Part shown: positions 1 through 8,473 of the stretch, in pieces
Layout of the letters: each line of letters starts with the position of its first letter
How positions within the stretch are numbered: position 1 is the stretch's first letter
Notes under the pieces: generated by a model
What the model saw: the letters and a program-made list of their open reading frames with translations, nothing else
What the model was told of the DNA's origin: nothing
Database searches by the model: none
Assembly: GCF_002575655.3 (NCBI RefSeq)
Contig: NC_053035.3
Location: 377,371,792-377,435,791, forward strand
Origin: Aegilops tauschii subsp. strangulata
Taxonomy: Eukaryota > Streptophyta > Magnoliopsida > Poales > Poaceae
DNA length: 64,000 bases
Direction: 5' to 3'
Translations under genes and position numbers: made by a program

Positions 1-1
1 C

Positions 2-430
2 CCCATCGCCGACGAGGCTGCGCGTGCCTATGACGTGGCGGTGTGGCGTGCCGAAAGGCCAAAGTCCGACCTCAGCTTCCTGGAGATCGAGACCCGAGCG
101 GATGCGGAGATGCTCGTGCCGCAAGGCATTTAGATGGAGGAGATTCTGGCAAAGAAGACGAAGAAGATGCCAGCCATTGTTGTCAGTCCCGGCTATGGCG
201 ACGAGGCGGCGATGGCGAGGTTTGCGCGGGAGCATCCGGAGTACATCCAGGCCGAGCAGGAGTTCTTCTGAAAGCGCGACGCTGGGCAGAAGAAGGAGGT
301 GAAGAAGGATGACCAGGTCGGCCCCATGACAGTGATCCCCATCGAGTCCTCGGATGAGGACGACGAGGAGTTCTCGGGGCTCTCGGATGAGGACGATGAG
401 GAGTACTGGATGCCCTCGGACGACGATTAG
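2..430 (+). pseudogene. AP2/ERF-like protein remnant, C-terminal part, two in-frame stops
   Basis: The frame beginning at base 2 reads the end of an AP2/ERF-type DNA-binding domain (EAARAYDVAVWRAERP), then a charged linker and an acidic, serine-rich tail ending in DEEYWMPSDDD before the stop at 428-430. In-frame stops at 131-133 (TAG) and 269-271 (TGA) break it, and the N-terminal half of the AP2 domain lies outside the window. From memory, Triticeae genomes carry many intronless AP2-like ORFs of this style (short AP2 domain, long acidic tail) that behave as repeats. What is seen is the motif and the stops. The link to a transposon is inferred from the Harbinger-like sequence directly downstream. 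A decayed single-copy ERF gene is the less likely alternative. Confidence 0.6.
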
Positions 431-703
431 TTTGGATTAGTTGTGCTCTAGTTGTTTATTTATGTATGAATTCTATGAACTATGTTGAAGTGAAATAGTT
501 TGAACTATGTTGAAATGAAGTAGTAGTTGAATTTTACATCTCCTTTTGCATCATCTATTGGAGTTGCTCTTTTACATCTCCGTTTTGCATGATCTGTTGG
601 AGTTGACACTTTTTTGGAGATGCAAAAAGCATTTTTTTAATATATAATTTTTTTACATCTCCTGCTTTACATCTCCAAATTTGCATCTTCTATTGGAGAT
701 GTT
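431..703 (+). mobile_element. 3' terminal region of a PIF/Harbinger-like element (left part outside window)
   Basis: AT-rich sequence with repeated words of the kind CTATTGGAGTTGCTC and TTTACATCTCC, ending in TCTATTGGAGATGTTG near 703. The words and their order closely match the 3' subterminal part of the complete Harbinger element at 40275-42749, which ends in CTATTGAAGATGCTC. The bases after the end (TAG, 704-706) could be a 3-bp target copy, but the other end is outside the window. This suggests that the AP2-like remnant at 2-430 is cargo of this element. Confidence 0.5.
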
Positions 704-754
704 GTAGGGAAGATAACCACGCTAGAGATAATAATCAAGGAGAAATAGTACTGT

Positions 755-802
755 TATGTTGGTGGGTGGGTGGGCGGGTGGGTTGGGGTGGGGGGGGGGG
801 GG
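755..802. repeat. G-rich low-complexity tract
   Basis: Irregular TGGG/GGGCGGG units grading into a run of 13 G. Four or more G-runs on one strand could form a G-quadruplex. No gene feature overlaps it convincingly. Confidence 0.8.
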
Positions 803-1035
803 CAATTCTTCGAAATAGTGCTCTTGCTCTTGAAATCTTGAATGTGTTGCTTCGTGAGGCAATTCATGATGTTGATTAGGTACACCCAAGCATGATTATG
901 AGAGCATTTTTCTATCCGCTTTGTAATGGCAAAAAATTGAAGGCGCAAGTCCTTCAGCCTATGCCCATTTGGCCAAGCGGATTTCCAAAAGCTCGCCTTG
1001 TTGCTGTCTCCCAGGGTAAATGCTGGTAAGGGCGT
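803..1035 (-). pseudogene. LINE ORF2 fragment (C-terminal zf-RVT region)
   Basis: On the minus strand this reads FTLGDSNKASFWKSAWPNG followed by a basic stretch with KRIEKCSHNHAW. That matches the 'GDG..ASFW.D.WL.G' signature of the reverse-transcriptase-associated region of plant L1 ORF2 proteins. Only about 75 residues remain, with no RT core and no terminus. It is a decayed fragment of a different LINE from the one at 7452-32871. Confidence 0.5.
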
Positions 1036-1055
1036 AAAAAAGGGGACGGGAATTT

Positions 1056-1440
1056 GGTGCTCCCGGTGTATGCGCACCCTATATATATGCAAAAAAATGT
1101 AGTAATTCAAAAAAGGTCAAAAAATTCTGAAACTATTTGGGAATCAACTGATCAAGTATTGCACTCGTATAAAAAGATCCGCCGGGGAATAACTTTCATT
1201 GTATCCTGGATCAAATGGTTCAAAAAAAACCCGCTATATACAAGTACTATTCATGCTATATTGTTGTCATAGATTTTTTTTTTACCGTGATGTCAACGGG
1301 AATCATTCCGTGGCCAACCTTTTATTGCGGGTACAATACTTGATCACATTTTATTCCAAAAAAGATTCGGAGTTTTTGATTTCTTTTGAATTTACTAAAT
1401 TATTTGGCGCATATAGGGTGCGCGCGTACCCAGGAGCAAC
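1056..1440. mobile_element. Foldback MITE with long inverted arms
   Basis: The left arm begins GGTGCTCCCGGTGTATGCGC and the right end is its inverted copy, ending GTACCCAGGAGCAAC. Similarity between the arms continues inward for roughly 150 bp, including matching words GATCAAGTATTG and TGATCAAGTATTGT. There is no coding capacity. Mutator-type miniature elements often have arms this long, but I could not define a clean 9-bp target duplication, so the superfamily is open. It sits directly upstream of the gene 1 promoter block. Confidence 0.65.
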
Positions 1441-1539
1441 AAGGTATTTCTCGTAAAAAAAGGCCCATATCCTAACTTATTTCGTCGTCTAAAAAATATC
1501 CTACAACTTCGTACAAGGTGGTAACGACGAAGCTGTTTA

Positions 1540-1796
1540 CCATGTCAACTCCCTACAAGAGGTAGGTTTTTCTAAGACCATTAACTTTCTTAATTATTCC
1601 CACACACATAAAAAACGTAATGACGAAAGGTCGCCACAGAAGTTTCCCCCTTCGTAGTGACATATAGGCTTGCACGAATGGAACCACGTCAACCGGCCAC
1701 CATACATAGATGCTCGAGCTCTCTCTATATAAACACGGGTGCACGCGAGTCGGCTACAACCCGAAAGAGGTCGAGATTCGATCGAGAGCAGCGGCC
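1540..1796 (+). promoter_or_regulatory. Gene 1 promoter and 5' leader; TATA box at 1726-1733
   Basis: TATATAAA at 1726-1733 lies 64 bp 5' of the gene 1 ATG. It is followed by CACGGGTGCACGCGAGTCG, the likely start-site region. The block TAGTGACATATAGGCTTG plus an ACGT-core box (CCACGTCA, 1684-1691) recurs at the same place upstream of genes 2 and 3, so the promoter was duplicated with the gene. The weaker match extends up to about 1540. Confidence 0.75.
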
Positions 1797-2881
1797 ATGA
1801 AAATGGATCAGAGGATGATCATCGTGTCGTCGATCATGGGTTCTCTAGGGGTGCTGAGCGCCATCCTGGGGTTCTCAGCCGAGGGCACGAAGCTCACTGT
1901 AAGCTAGCACCCACTACTTCCATGTCCTTGCTTTAGTGCTCTACATGTCTGCGTGTGATTTGTTCAACTGTGGTTTAGAACTACAGATTTCGGATTCTTC
2001 TTTGTTGAAAAAATCATGGATTGTTGGTGTGTGTCTGTATGTGCGCGCGTTTGTACATGCGCGTATGTGTGTTCTTCTTGCTCTCTGTTGATATCTAGTA
2101 CTATCTCGCAGGTTTGGACCGTGTACAGGTATCGAGGGGTGTGCCTGTACCCGCAGAACCCGGCGCTGGGGCTCGGGGTCTGCGCGGCCATCTTCCTCAT
2201 CGTAGGCCAGATCATCTTCGCGGTCGTCGGCGGCTGCTGCGGCTGCTGCAAGTCCCGCGCCATCCCCTCCGAGACCAACCGGGTCATCGGCGTCGTCTGC
2301 GCCGTCTTTTCATGGTGAGTGATCGATCCATCGCCAAACCAACAAGCGCTAAGCTCGCGCGTGGGTGACCAACCACTGTCTGCTGACTAAAACGTGCATG
2401 CAGGATCGCGGCGGTGGTCGCCTTCGGGCTGCTGGTGGAAGGCGCCAAGTGGAACGACACCGGGACGCGGTACTCGTCAGGGTACGGTGGGTGCTACGTC
2501 CTTAAGGACGGCATCTTCGCCGGCGGCGCCGTGCTCACGCTCGTCGCCACTGCCCTCGGCCTCACCTCCTACATCATGCTCAGCACGCAGCCGGCCGCTA
2601 CTGCCACCGCCACCGCCGCCGCGACGCCCCCGTTGGGCGGCGCCGGGATCGCGATGGGACAGCCGCAGTTTCCACAGCCTTCTCCCGCGCCGAACGCGAA
2701 GCTCCCTCCTGTCCCTTCTCCGGCACAACAGTTGCCCCCTCTTCCTGCACACGCGCCGGGCCCGCAGATGCCCGCTGCTTCTCCTCCTTCAGCTCAGGGC
2801 CATGGACCGCAGACGCCGAACGAGCAGGCGCTGCCTGAGCTGCCTCCCAAAGGACATGAAATGCTCGCACGCCCCGTCTGA
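1797..2881 (+). CDS. DUF1218 four-transmembrane protein, gene 1 (3 exons: 1797-1898, 2112-2314, 2404-2881)
   Basis: The spliced product is 260 aa, with GT-AG introns at 1899-2111 (phase 0) and 2315-2403 (phase 2). Four hydrophobic segments are visible: about residues 8-27, 54-75, 92-113 and 139-161. The conserved GVCLYPQNP loop lies between helices 1 and 2, and a Cys cluster GGCCGCCKSR follows helix 2. This order matches the plant DUF1218 family (PF06749), whose Arabidopsis members include VCC/DEAL and MODIFYING WALL LIGNIN-1/2, integral membrane proteins affecting vein patterning or wall lignin. The tail after residue 165 is Ala/Pro-rich (ATATATAAATPP, then proline-spaced Gln) and presumably disordered. 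The start is chosen at MKMDQRM, identical or nearly so in genes 2 and 3. The frame is intact. The specific function is not known. Confidence 0.85.
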
Positions 2882-3600
2882 TCAACCATGCATGACCGCG
2901 CATGCATTCGTGCTATATTTCGTGATTTCGGCCGGTTCTGTATCTCTCTCTACCGGCTTCTACGGGGTGTCGGGGTCATCAATGCTTGTTTACTGTTTTA
3001 TTATGTTGCAGTTGAAATTTCCTGTGTAATGTTGAGAGACTGACCAATGTGGCAATTAATGCTTTTCTTAGGATATGTACAATGATTGTGGTTGATCCAT
3101 CAAGAGATTTGATTTTCGGCCGAAAAAATCGGATTTCTGCCGAATTTCGGCCATCTTGGCCTGTGTCGAAAAATAAATCCCTTTCGGCCAAACCATTTTG
3201 GCCCAGTCAAATTCTCCTTAATTTTTTGTCGCATTTCAAATTTCAGCCAAATATTGGTCAAATTTTGTTACAAAATCAATTTTTGGTTTTGCAATTTCGT
3301 CTAAGATTTTGCCGAAATTTTTAAGTGGCCGAAATTTGGCCACCTCAGCCTGGGGCGAAGAAAAAACGCAAACCAAAAATTAGAACTCTAGATCCACTAA
3401 AGAAAGCAAATTGTATAGTGGTTGATAAAGAGCCTTTTTCTTATGCATTCCATATGTCATCGAGGAAGGCAATAGAATATGTTAGTATAACGAATTACTA
3501 TATCTTAGTATTACACCTAGCATTTAAATTAAATCATTTAATGCCACGAGATCCTAAAATAATGGGACATCTAAACTAAAACTAGAATACATGTGAATAG
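2882..3600. other. Gene 1 3' region and an unclassified CGAAATTT-word repeat
   Basis: 2882-3100 is 3' flank. The stretch at about 2980-3060 (GCAGTTGAAATTTCCTGTG...) matches sequence 3' of gene 2 (7310-7360) and gene 3 (43335-43410), so the duplicated unit extends past each gene. 3105-3360 is dominated by variants of GCCGAAATTT and TTTCGGCC, suggesting a decayed repeat that I cannot classify. Nothing recognisable is in 3360-3600. Confidence 0.55.
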
Positions 3601-4198
3601 GACTAGCCACAATGGGTAGTAACATAAACTAGTAATATGCACATGTTACTAGTCTATGTTACTATCTCTATAGTGGGGAGTAACATATGTGTGCTAACAT
3701 GCAACACTTCATTTATTAGACTATAGACTCATTTTGCCTTGATATGTGTGATGTTACTCATACTACTACTCCCTCCGTCACGGTTTAGAAGGCACGGTTA
3801 GATTTACGTGCGTTTCCAAAATAGACAAGATTTAAGGCGCGAATGCAATTACTCCTAGCTAATTAATACTCCGCTCTACTACTACTGTATGCATGGGATC
3901 GTGTGAATCCTACGCTGGAAACGGTCTCCACCAGTGCATGCGGCAGGGACTCCTCGTTTAGTGGCCGGAGTGTTACTGCATGGATTATTTTTCAGTCACG
4001 CCCAAAGAAAAACAGGGCCAATCGGGATTCACCTAGATCCCAACAATTCCAGATGTACGCCCTCTAAACCGTGACGGAGGGAGTAATAACTAGCTATGTT
4101 ACCACTTTTCCATTTCTTCATTTATTGCTTGCCACATCATCTATTTTATCTAGATATGTGTGATGTTACTACCTATGTTACTCCCACTGTGAGTAGTC
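3601..4198. mobile_element. Tourist-like (PIF/Harbinger) MITE, split by a Stowaway element
   Basis: The left end GACTAGCCACAATGGGTAGT and the inverted right end (GACTACTCACAGTGGGAGTA on the other strand) form the terminal inverted repeat. The flanks are TAG (3598-3600) and TAA (4199-4201), compatible with one 3-bp TWA target after a mutation. Without the 315-bp insertion at 3769-4083 the element is about 280 bp, a normal Tourist size. Confidence 0.75.
3769..4083. mobile_element. Stowaway-type (Tc1/Mariner) MITE nested in the Tourist element
   Basis: It begins CTCCCTCCGTCACGGTTTAG and ends with the inverted copy (CTAAACCGTGACGGAGGGAG), with one mismatch over about 25 bp. It is flanked by TA at 3767-3768 and 4084-4085, the diagnostic Stowaway target duplication. 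At 315 bp it is long for the group. Confidence 0.9.
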
Positions 4199-5152
4199 TA
4201 AGAAAAGACAATGCAAACAATCATGGCAAATATCTTATCTTTCTTCATAAGAGACCATCTCTTAGCTAAGAAGAAGGCAATGCCTTTTTTCTTCTGTTTC
4301 TCTCTTTTCCGTTCCACCAACTATCCTACGTGGCATTGTTAATATAACACCATGACACACACCATTAATCTTTTTGCGTTTTCAGTTTATATGCCGAGTC
4401 AAGTTGAAAGGGCTTCAAGTGCCGTAGTCTCAAAACAGAGTACTATTTTTCTTGTGCTTTGAACTTGTGAAAAAGTGCCTCGATGACAATGCAGTACTGC
4501 TCGGTCTTTCCAGGGGTATTCAACGACTTTTGAGACGGTCCATATACGTGGTGTCATCCATTAAACTTGTTGGGACGTTTACTCTTCAAGCTCACAAGTT
4601 GTGCACCGAAGGTTCTTGATCTTACAAAGATGTCCATATACACATTTCATATACAATCCCTCAGTACATATTGCACAAAATGTGGCGACATATTGTATAG
4701 ACCAGTCTAGCATGGCTTATGACGTCTTATTCCCACTTTACCCCTCCTTTTGTTTTCCTATTTTTATTCTCATCCATGTCTTCTTCGTCAGCGTGTCATG
4801 AGGGAAACGTGTAGGAGCAATACATGGTGGTACTCGCCACCCACTTTGATGCAATGCTCTTCTAGCCCTTCCCAAACCCGCGGGTGGGGTCACGAGCTCA
4901 TCAAGATCGCGACATTGTGCTGCGTCGCATAGGAGACGAGCCTGTTGCTAGGGTGCAACAATTAAGGTGTAGGCTTCGAGTTGTTGCCAACGTTGGTGCT
5001 GGATAGCTGGCATGGAACCGTGTCCCCGGATAGCATGTGCCTTCATGAGGTTACACAATGAAGAGCAGACACCAAAGGTAGCAGATGCAAGGTCGCCGTC
5101 GACTAGCGGCACAATCGAGGAATCAACAGCAAGGCGCCACAAGCTGGATGTT

Positions 5153-5190
<38 letters not shown>

Positions 5191-5640
5191 ACACACACAC
5201 CCACACACACACATGAACTAATGTCCTCTCGTCTGCCCAAATCTAAATTTCTTCTCCAAATTAGAAACTTAGATGGTGGCAAAATTAAGCATCATTTAAA
5301 GAAAAAAACGGTATCTAAAAGCTTGATTTGTTCCAATTTCTTGAGCTTTCCATCAATCACTACCAACATCCGGAAGAGCACGGATATCCCCTAAGTGCAA
5401 GACATCGCAGGAGATTTTGTAGGGAAGTACTACAAACCTTACTTATATTCCACACGATATGAGCGAAAGAATATGGATAAGCCTTTAGCAGCTGAGGTGT
5501 GCCACATCCTAAACGTTTTGTTGTTTTCATGCTATATATTGCCGTGATATGCAATATTTCCACACAAGTAGTTTTTGCACTGCTGGTGCATTTGCCTCCT
5601 TTTCTAAGGGCATTGACGATAAAACGGGTTACTCAATTGT
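4199..5640. other. Intergenic region between genes 1 and 2
   Basis: No supported gene. The short ORFs here have no recognisable motif and no paralogue elsewhere in the window. It contains the poly-C/AC microsatellite at 5159-5213. I see nothing else that I can name. Confidence 0.5.
5159..5213. repeat. Poly-C (32 bases) plus (AC)n microsatellite
   Basis: An uninterrupted run of 32 C is followed by about 11 AC dinucleotides with one CC interruption. Its length in the assembly is unlikely to be exact. Confidence 0.9.
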
Positions 5641-5852
5641 GGGAGAATTACGCGGCACATGGCAGAACATGGTGATGGCGGTCGCTGCAAAAGTCTCCCC
5701 TTTCCGAGTGACATAGGCTTGCACCAGACGAACTACGTCAGGTGGTTGCCATATGATATATGGATGCCCGAGCTCCCTCTACATATAAACGAAGGTGTAC
5801 GCCAGTGGACTGCAGCCCAAAAGAGGTCGAGATTCGATCGAGAGCAGTGGCC
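5640..5852 (+). promoter_or_regulatory. Gene 2 promoter; TATA-like box at 5784-5789
   Basis: ACATATAAAC (5781-5790) lies at the same distance from the ATG as the TATA boxes of genes 1 and 3, but the first half of the box is altered (ACATATAAA instead of CTATATAAA). The upstream words GAGTGACATAGGCTTG and CTACGTCAG match those of genes 1 and 3. The leader CCAAAAGAGGTCGAGATTCG is nearly identical to that of gene 1. Confidence 0.7.
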
Positions 5853-7151
5853 ATGAAAATGGATCAGAGGATGATCATCGTGTGCTCGGCCGTCGGTTCT
5901 CTCGGGTTGCTGAGTGCCATCCTGGGGTTCTCAGCCGAGGGCACAAAGCTCAATGTAAGCTAGTACTCATTACTTGCATCTCCTTGCGTACTGTACATAT
6001 TGTTGAACTGTGGTATAGAACCAAAGATCTTGGACTCTTGGTGTATGTGTGCGCGTCTACATGTGTGTTCTTGCTCCGTGCTGATATGCAGTGGTCATTA
6101 TGTCGCAGGTTTGGGACTTGGTCCAGGATGGAACGGCGTGCTATAACCCGCAGAACCCGGCGGCCGGGCTCGGGGCCTGCGCAGCCATCTTTCTGGTCAT
6201 AGCCCAGATCACCTTCGCAGCCGTCGGCGGGTGCTGCGGCTGCTGCAAGTCACGCGCCATCCCTTCCGAGACCAAACGGATCATCGGCGTCGTCTGCGCC
6301 GTTTCCTCATGGTGAGTGGTCGATCGATTTGCAGGCGGGCAGATAGGCCCGTGCGTGGGTGACGAACGGCGCTACTTTTTTTTTCTCGAAAAGGAGGTTA
6401 TCCCCGCCTCTGCATCAGCATGCGGACGAACCGTGCTACTGACTGACTAAAACGTGCACGCAGGATCTTGGCTATAATCGCGTTCGGGCTACTGGTGGGG
6501 GGCGCGGCGTCGAACGCCCCCGGGGGCCGGGTTGAGCACGGGCTGTGCGACGAACCCATGGACGGCCTCTTCGCCGGCGGAGCCGTGCTCTCGTTCGTCG
6601 CCACGGCCCTCGGGATCGCCTCCTACGTCATGCTCCGAACGCAGCCGGCCGCCGCAGCCACGCCCAAGGAAAGCGAGAAGATGCCGCCGGGCGCCGCCGG
6701 GATCGCGATGGGGCAGCCGCAGTTCCCGCAGCAGCCTTCTCCCCAGGGGCAGGGGTACGGGCAGGCGCCGCAGCCGAACTACCCGCAGTACTCTCCGCCG
6801 CCCCAGGGGCAGGGTTACGGCCAAGCGCCGAACGCTCAGTTCCCTCCTGCCTCTTCTCCTCCATACGGCCAGGCGCCCAACCCGCACTACCCCCCCTCCT
6901 CCGGCACAAGGCTACGCGCAGCACCAGCAGCAGCAGCAGTTCCCCCTTGCCCCTGCGCAAGGCTACGGAGCGCACGCGCCGAACCAGCAGTACCCTCCTC
7001 CCGCTCATGGCTACGGAGCGCACGCGCCGGAGCAGCAGTTCCCCCTTGCTTCTCCGCCTCCTGCTCAGTTCTATGGGGGGCCGCACACGCTGAACCAGCA
7101 GGCCCCGCCGCCTCCCAAGGGAGACGAACAGGTGTAACGCGCGCCTTCTGA
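5853..7151 (+). CDS. DUF1218 four-transmembrane protein, gene 2 (exons 5853-5954, 6109-6311, 6464-7151), tail frameshifted
   Basis: Same family, intron positions and phases as gene 1. The first two exons are exactly the same lengths (102 and 203 bp). The four-helix core is intact, including ACYNPQNP, GGCCGCCKSR and GLFAGGAVLSFVATALG. Exon 3 adds a Pro/Gln/Gly/Tyr-rich tail with GQGYGQAP repeats. Read literally the ORF is 330 aa and ends at 7151 with an Arg/Ala/Cys-rich stretch unlike any paralogue. A C-run at 6890-6896 has one C more than homologous sequence needs. In the other frame the sequence continues as tail repeats YGAHAPNQQ and ends PPPKGDEQV at 7137, matching the PPKGHEQV end of gene 3. 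So either the gene carries a real +1 frameshift or the run is miscounted. The core function should survive either way. Confidence 0.8.
6376..6424 (-). mobile_element. Very short retroposed LINE tail in gene 2 intron 2
   Basis: Gene 2 intron 2 is 152 bp against 89 and 93 bp in genes 1 and 3. The extra sequence starts with nine T, then CTCGAAAAGGAGG, and is bracketed by GACGAACGGCGCTAC (6361-6375) and GACGAACCGTGCTAC (6425-6439), a 15-bp near-perfect direct repeat. Poly-T next to a long target duplication is the signature of a 5'-truncated, minus-oriented LINE-type insertion. The tail resembles a common Triticeae LINE 3' end from memory. Confidence 0.65.
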
Positions 7152-7361
7152 TCAACCATTCCATGGATGGATCATGCACTCGCGCTATGTTCTGTGATCT
7201 GATCGTTATTGTGAACGTAACATGTTTACCTCTATCGCTTCCGGATGCATTGTATCCTCGTGTTACTTTCAGAGTACCAGCAAATTTTTGTTTAATGCTT
7301 CACGTTTGCAGTTGAGATTTCTCTTGTAATCTTGACAGAGTCAACGACGCGGCACTTAATG
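7138..7361. other. Gene 2 3' flank
   Basis: Non-coding. The stretch TTTGCAGTTGAGATTTCT at about 7307-7325 matches the 3' flanks of genes 1 and 3. The similarity stops near 7361, where the Harbinger-like end begins. Confidence 0.6.
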
Positions 7362-7433
7362 GGGCATTTTTAAGTTTGTAACTCATCCTCTAAAATTAGT
7401 GGAGTATCCCGTGAAGTAAAAACTTAGTGGAGT

Positions 7434-7451
7434 ATATTTACTTCACAAAGT
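7434..7451. repeat. Left target-site duplication of the LINE (18 bp)
   Basis: ATATTTACTTCACAAAGT here is identical to 32872-32889. The pair brackets exactly the LINE plus the two LTR elements inside it. Confidence 0.85.
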
Positions 7452-7533
7452 ATATTTACTACACAACCATTCATGGTTCCCCTCTCTCCCTCCCCCACTC
7501 CCCTCTCCCCTTCCCCCCTCCCACGACGTCTCC

Positions 7534-7955
7534 TTGCTCCCTGCCGGGCATGCCCCGCCGTCGCCCTCCCTTCCGGCCCCGCCCTCCGTGCCCGGCCCCT
7601 CTCCCCCCTTCTCCATCGTCGCCGACGCGGCTCTCGATCTCCCCCCCCCCCCCCCCCCCCCCCCCCCGCAGCCGCTTGGATCTCGTTTCTGGGCTCTGGA
7701 CGTCGATGAGGATGTTTCCTCGGATGAGGAGGACGCATCCTCGCCGGTGTCCTCCCTGCCGGCTTCGGCACCCAATGGCGCACCCCGCCCCCGCAAGTTT
7801 GCGCATGGGGGCCGGGGTCGGCCGTTGGTGTCTCCGGAGGCGGGCACTTGCTGGATCCGTGTCTCTCGCCGCCGTCGAAAGTCTGGTAAGTTCCCCTCCC
7901 CTCGCCTGGCTCTGGGATTCTGGGTGTGGCCCCGGGCGTGGGCAGCTCTCCCCCT
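7534..7955 (+). pseudogene. LINE ORF1, N-terminal part (cut by LTR element A)
   Basis: This frame encodes a proline run (from a 27-base C tract at 7641-7667), then SRFWALDVDEDVSSDEEDAS and a basic stretch WIRVSRRRRKSG. Such 'SRFWAL..DED' starts are typical of ORF1 proteins of Triticeae LINEs. The coding sequence is interrupted at 7955 by the insertion of LTR element A. The reading frame does not join simply to the ORF resuming at 17160, so at least one further frameshift is likely. The length of the C tract may be unreliable. Confidence 0.6.
7641..7667. repeat. Poly-C tract (27 bases) in LINE 5' region
   Basis: An uninterrupted C run encodes proline in the LINE ORF1 frame. Indel-prone. Confidence 0.9.
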
Positions 7956-8426
7956 TGAGGGAGTCCTGAATTAAGGGGTCCTCAGGCGTCCGGCTAGTTA
8001 GCCATGGGCCGGGCTGATGGGCTGTGAAGACCGAAGACTTCACCCGTGTCTGGATGGGACTCTCCTTGGCATGGAAGGCAAGCTTGGCGACCAAATATGA
8101 AAATTTCCTTTCTCTGTAACCGACCTTGTGTAACCCTAGATCTCTCCGGTGTCTATATAAACCGGAGGGCCTAGTCCGGATCGGGATACTCATTATCATA
8201 GTCATACAAGCTAGACTTTTAGGGTTTAGCCATTACGATCTCGTGGTAGATCAACTCTTGTAATACTCATATTCATCAAGATCAATCAAGCAGGAAGTAG
8301 GGTATTACCTCCATAGAGAGGGCCCGAACCTGGGTAAACATTGTGTCCCCCGTCTCCTGTTACCATCGATCTTAGACGCACAGTTCGGGATCCTCTACCC
8401 AAGATCCGCCGGTTTTGACACTGACA
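7956..8426 (+). repeat. 5' LTR of element A (471 bp)
   Basis: Starts TGAGGGAGTCCTGAATT and ends GACACTGACA. It contains TCTATATAAACCGGAGGG, a TATA-box promoter at about 8152-8165. It has a short segment near its start that the 3' LTR lacks. Confidence 0.9.
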
Positions 8427-8445
8427 TTGGTGCTTTCATTGAGAG
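8427..8445 (+). promoter_or_regulatory. Primer-binding site region of element A
   Basis: TTGGTGCTTTCATTGAGAG directly follows the LTR and begins with the TGG expected opposite a tRNA 3' CCA. The same sequence, inverted, borders the 5' LTR of element B (31693-31711). Confidence 0.6.
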
Positions 8446-8473
8446 TTCCACTGTGCCGTCGTTAAGAGGTTCG

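Noticed and set aside
6489..7179. Minus-strand ORFs of 132 and 183 codons opposite gene 2 exon 3
   Set aside because: Arg-rich shadows of the Pro/Gln repeat tail. A similar shadow exists opposite gene 3.
7471..8205. 244-codon minus-strand ORF
   Set aside because: It crosses the junction between the LINE 5' region and the LTR of element A, including a poly-C tract, so it cannot be an evolved gene.
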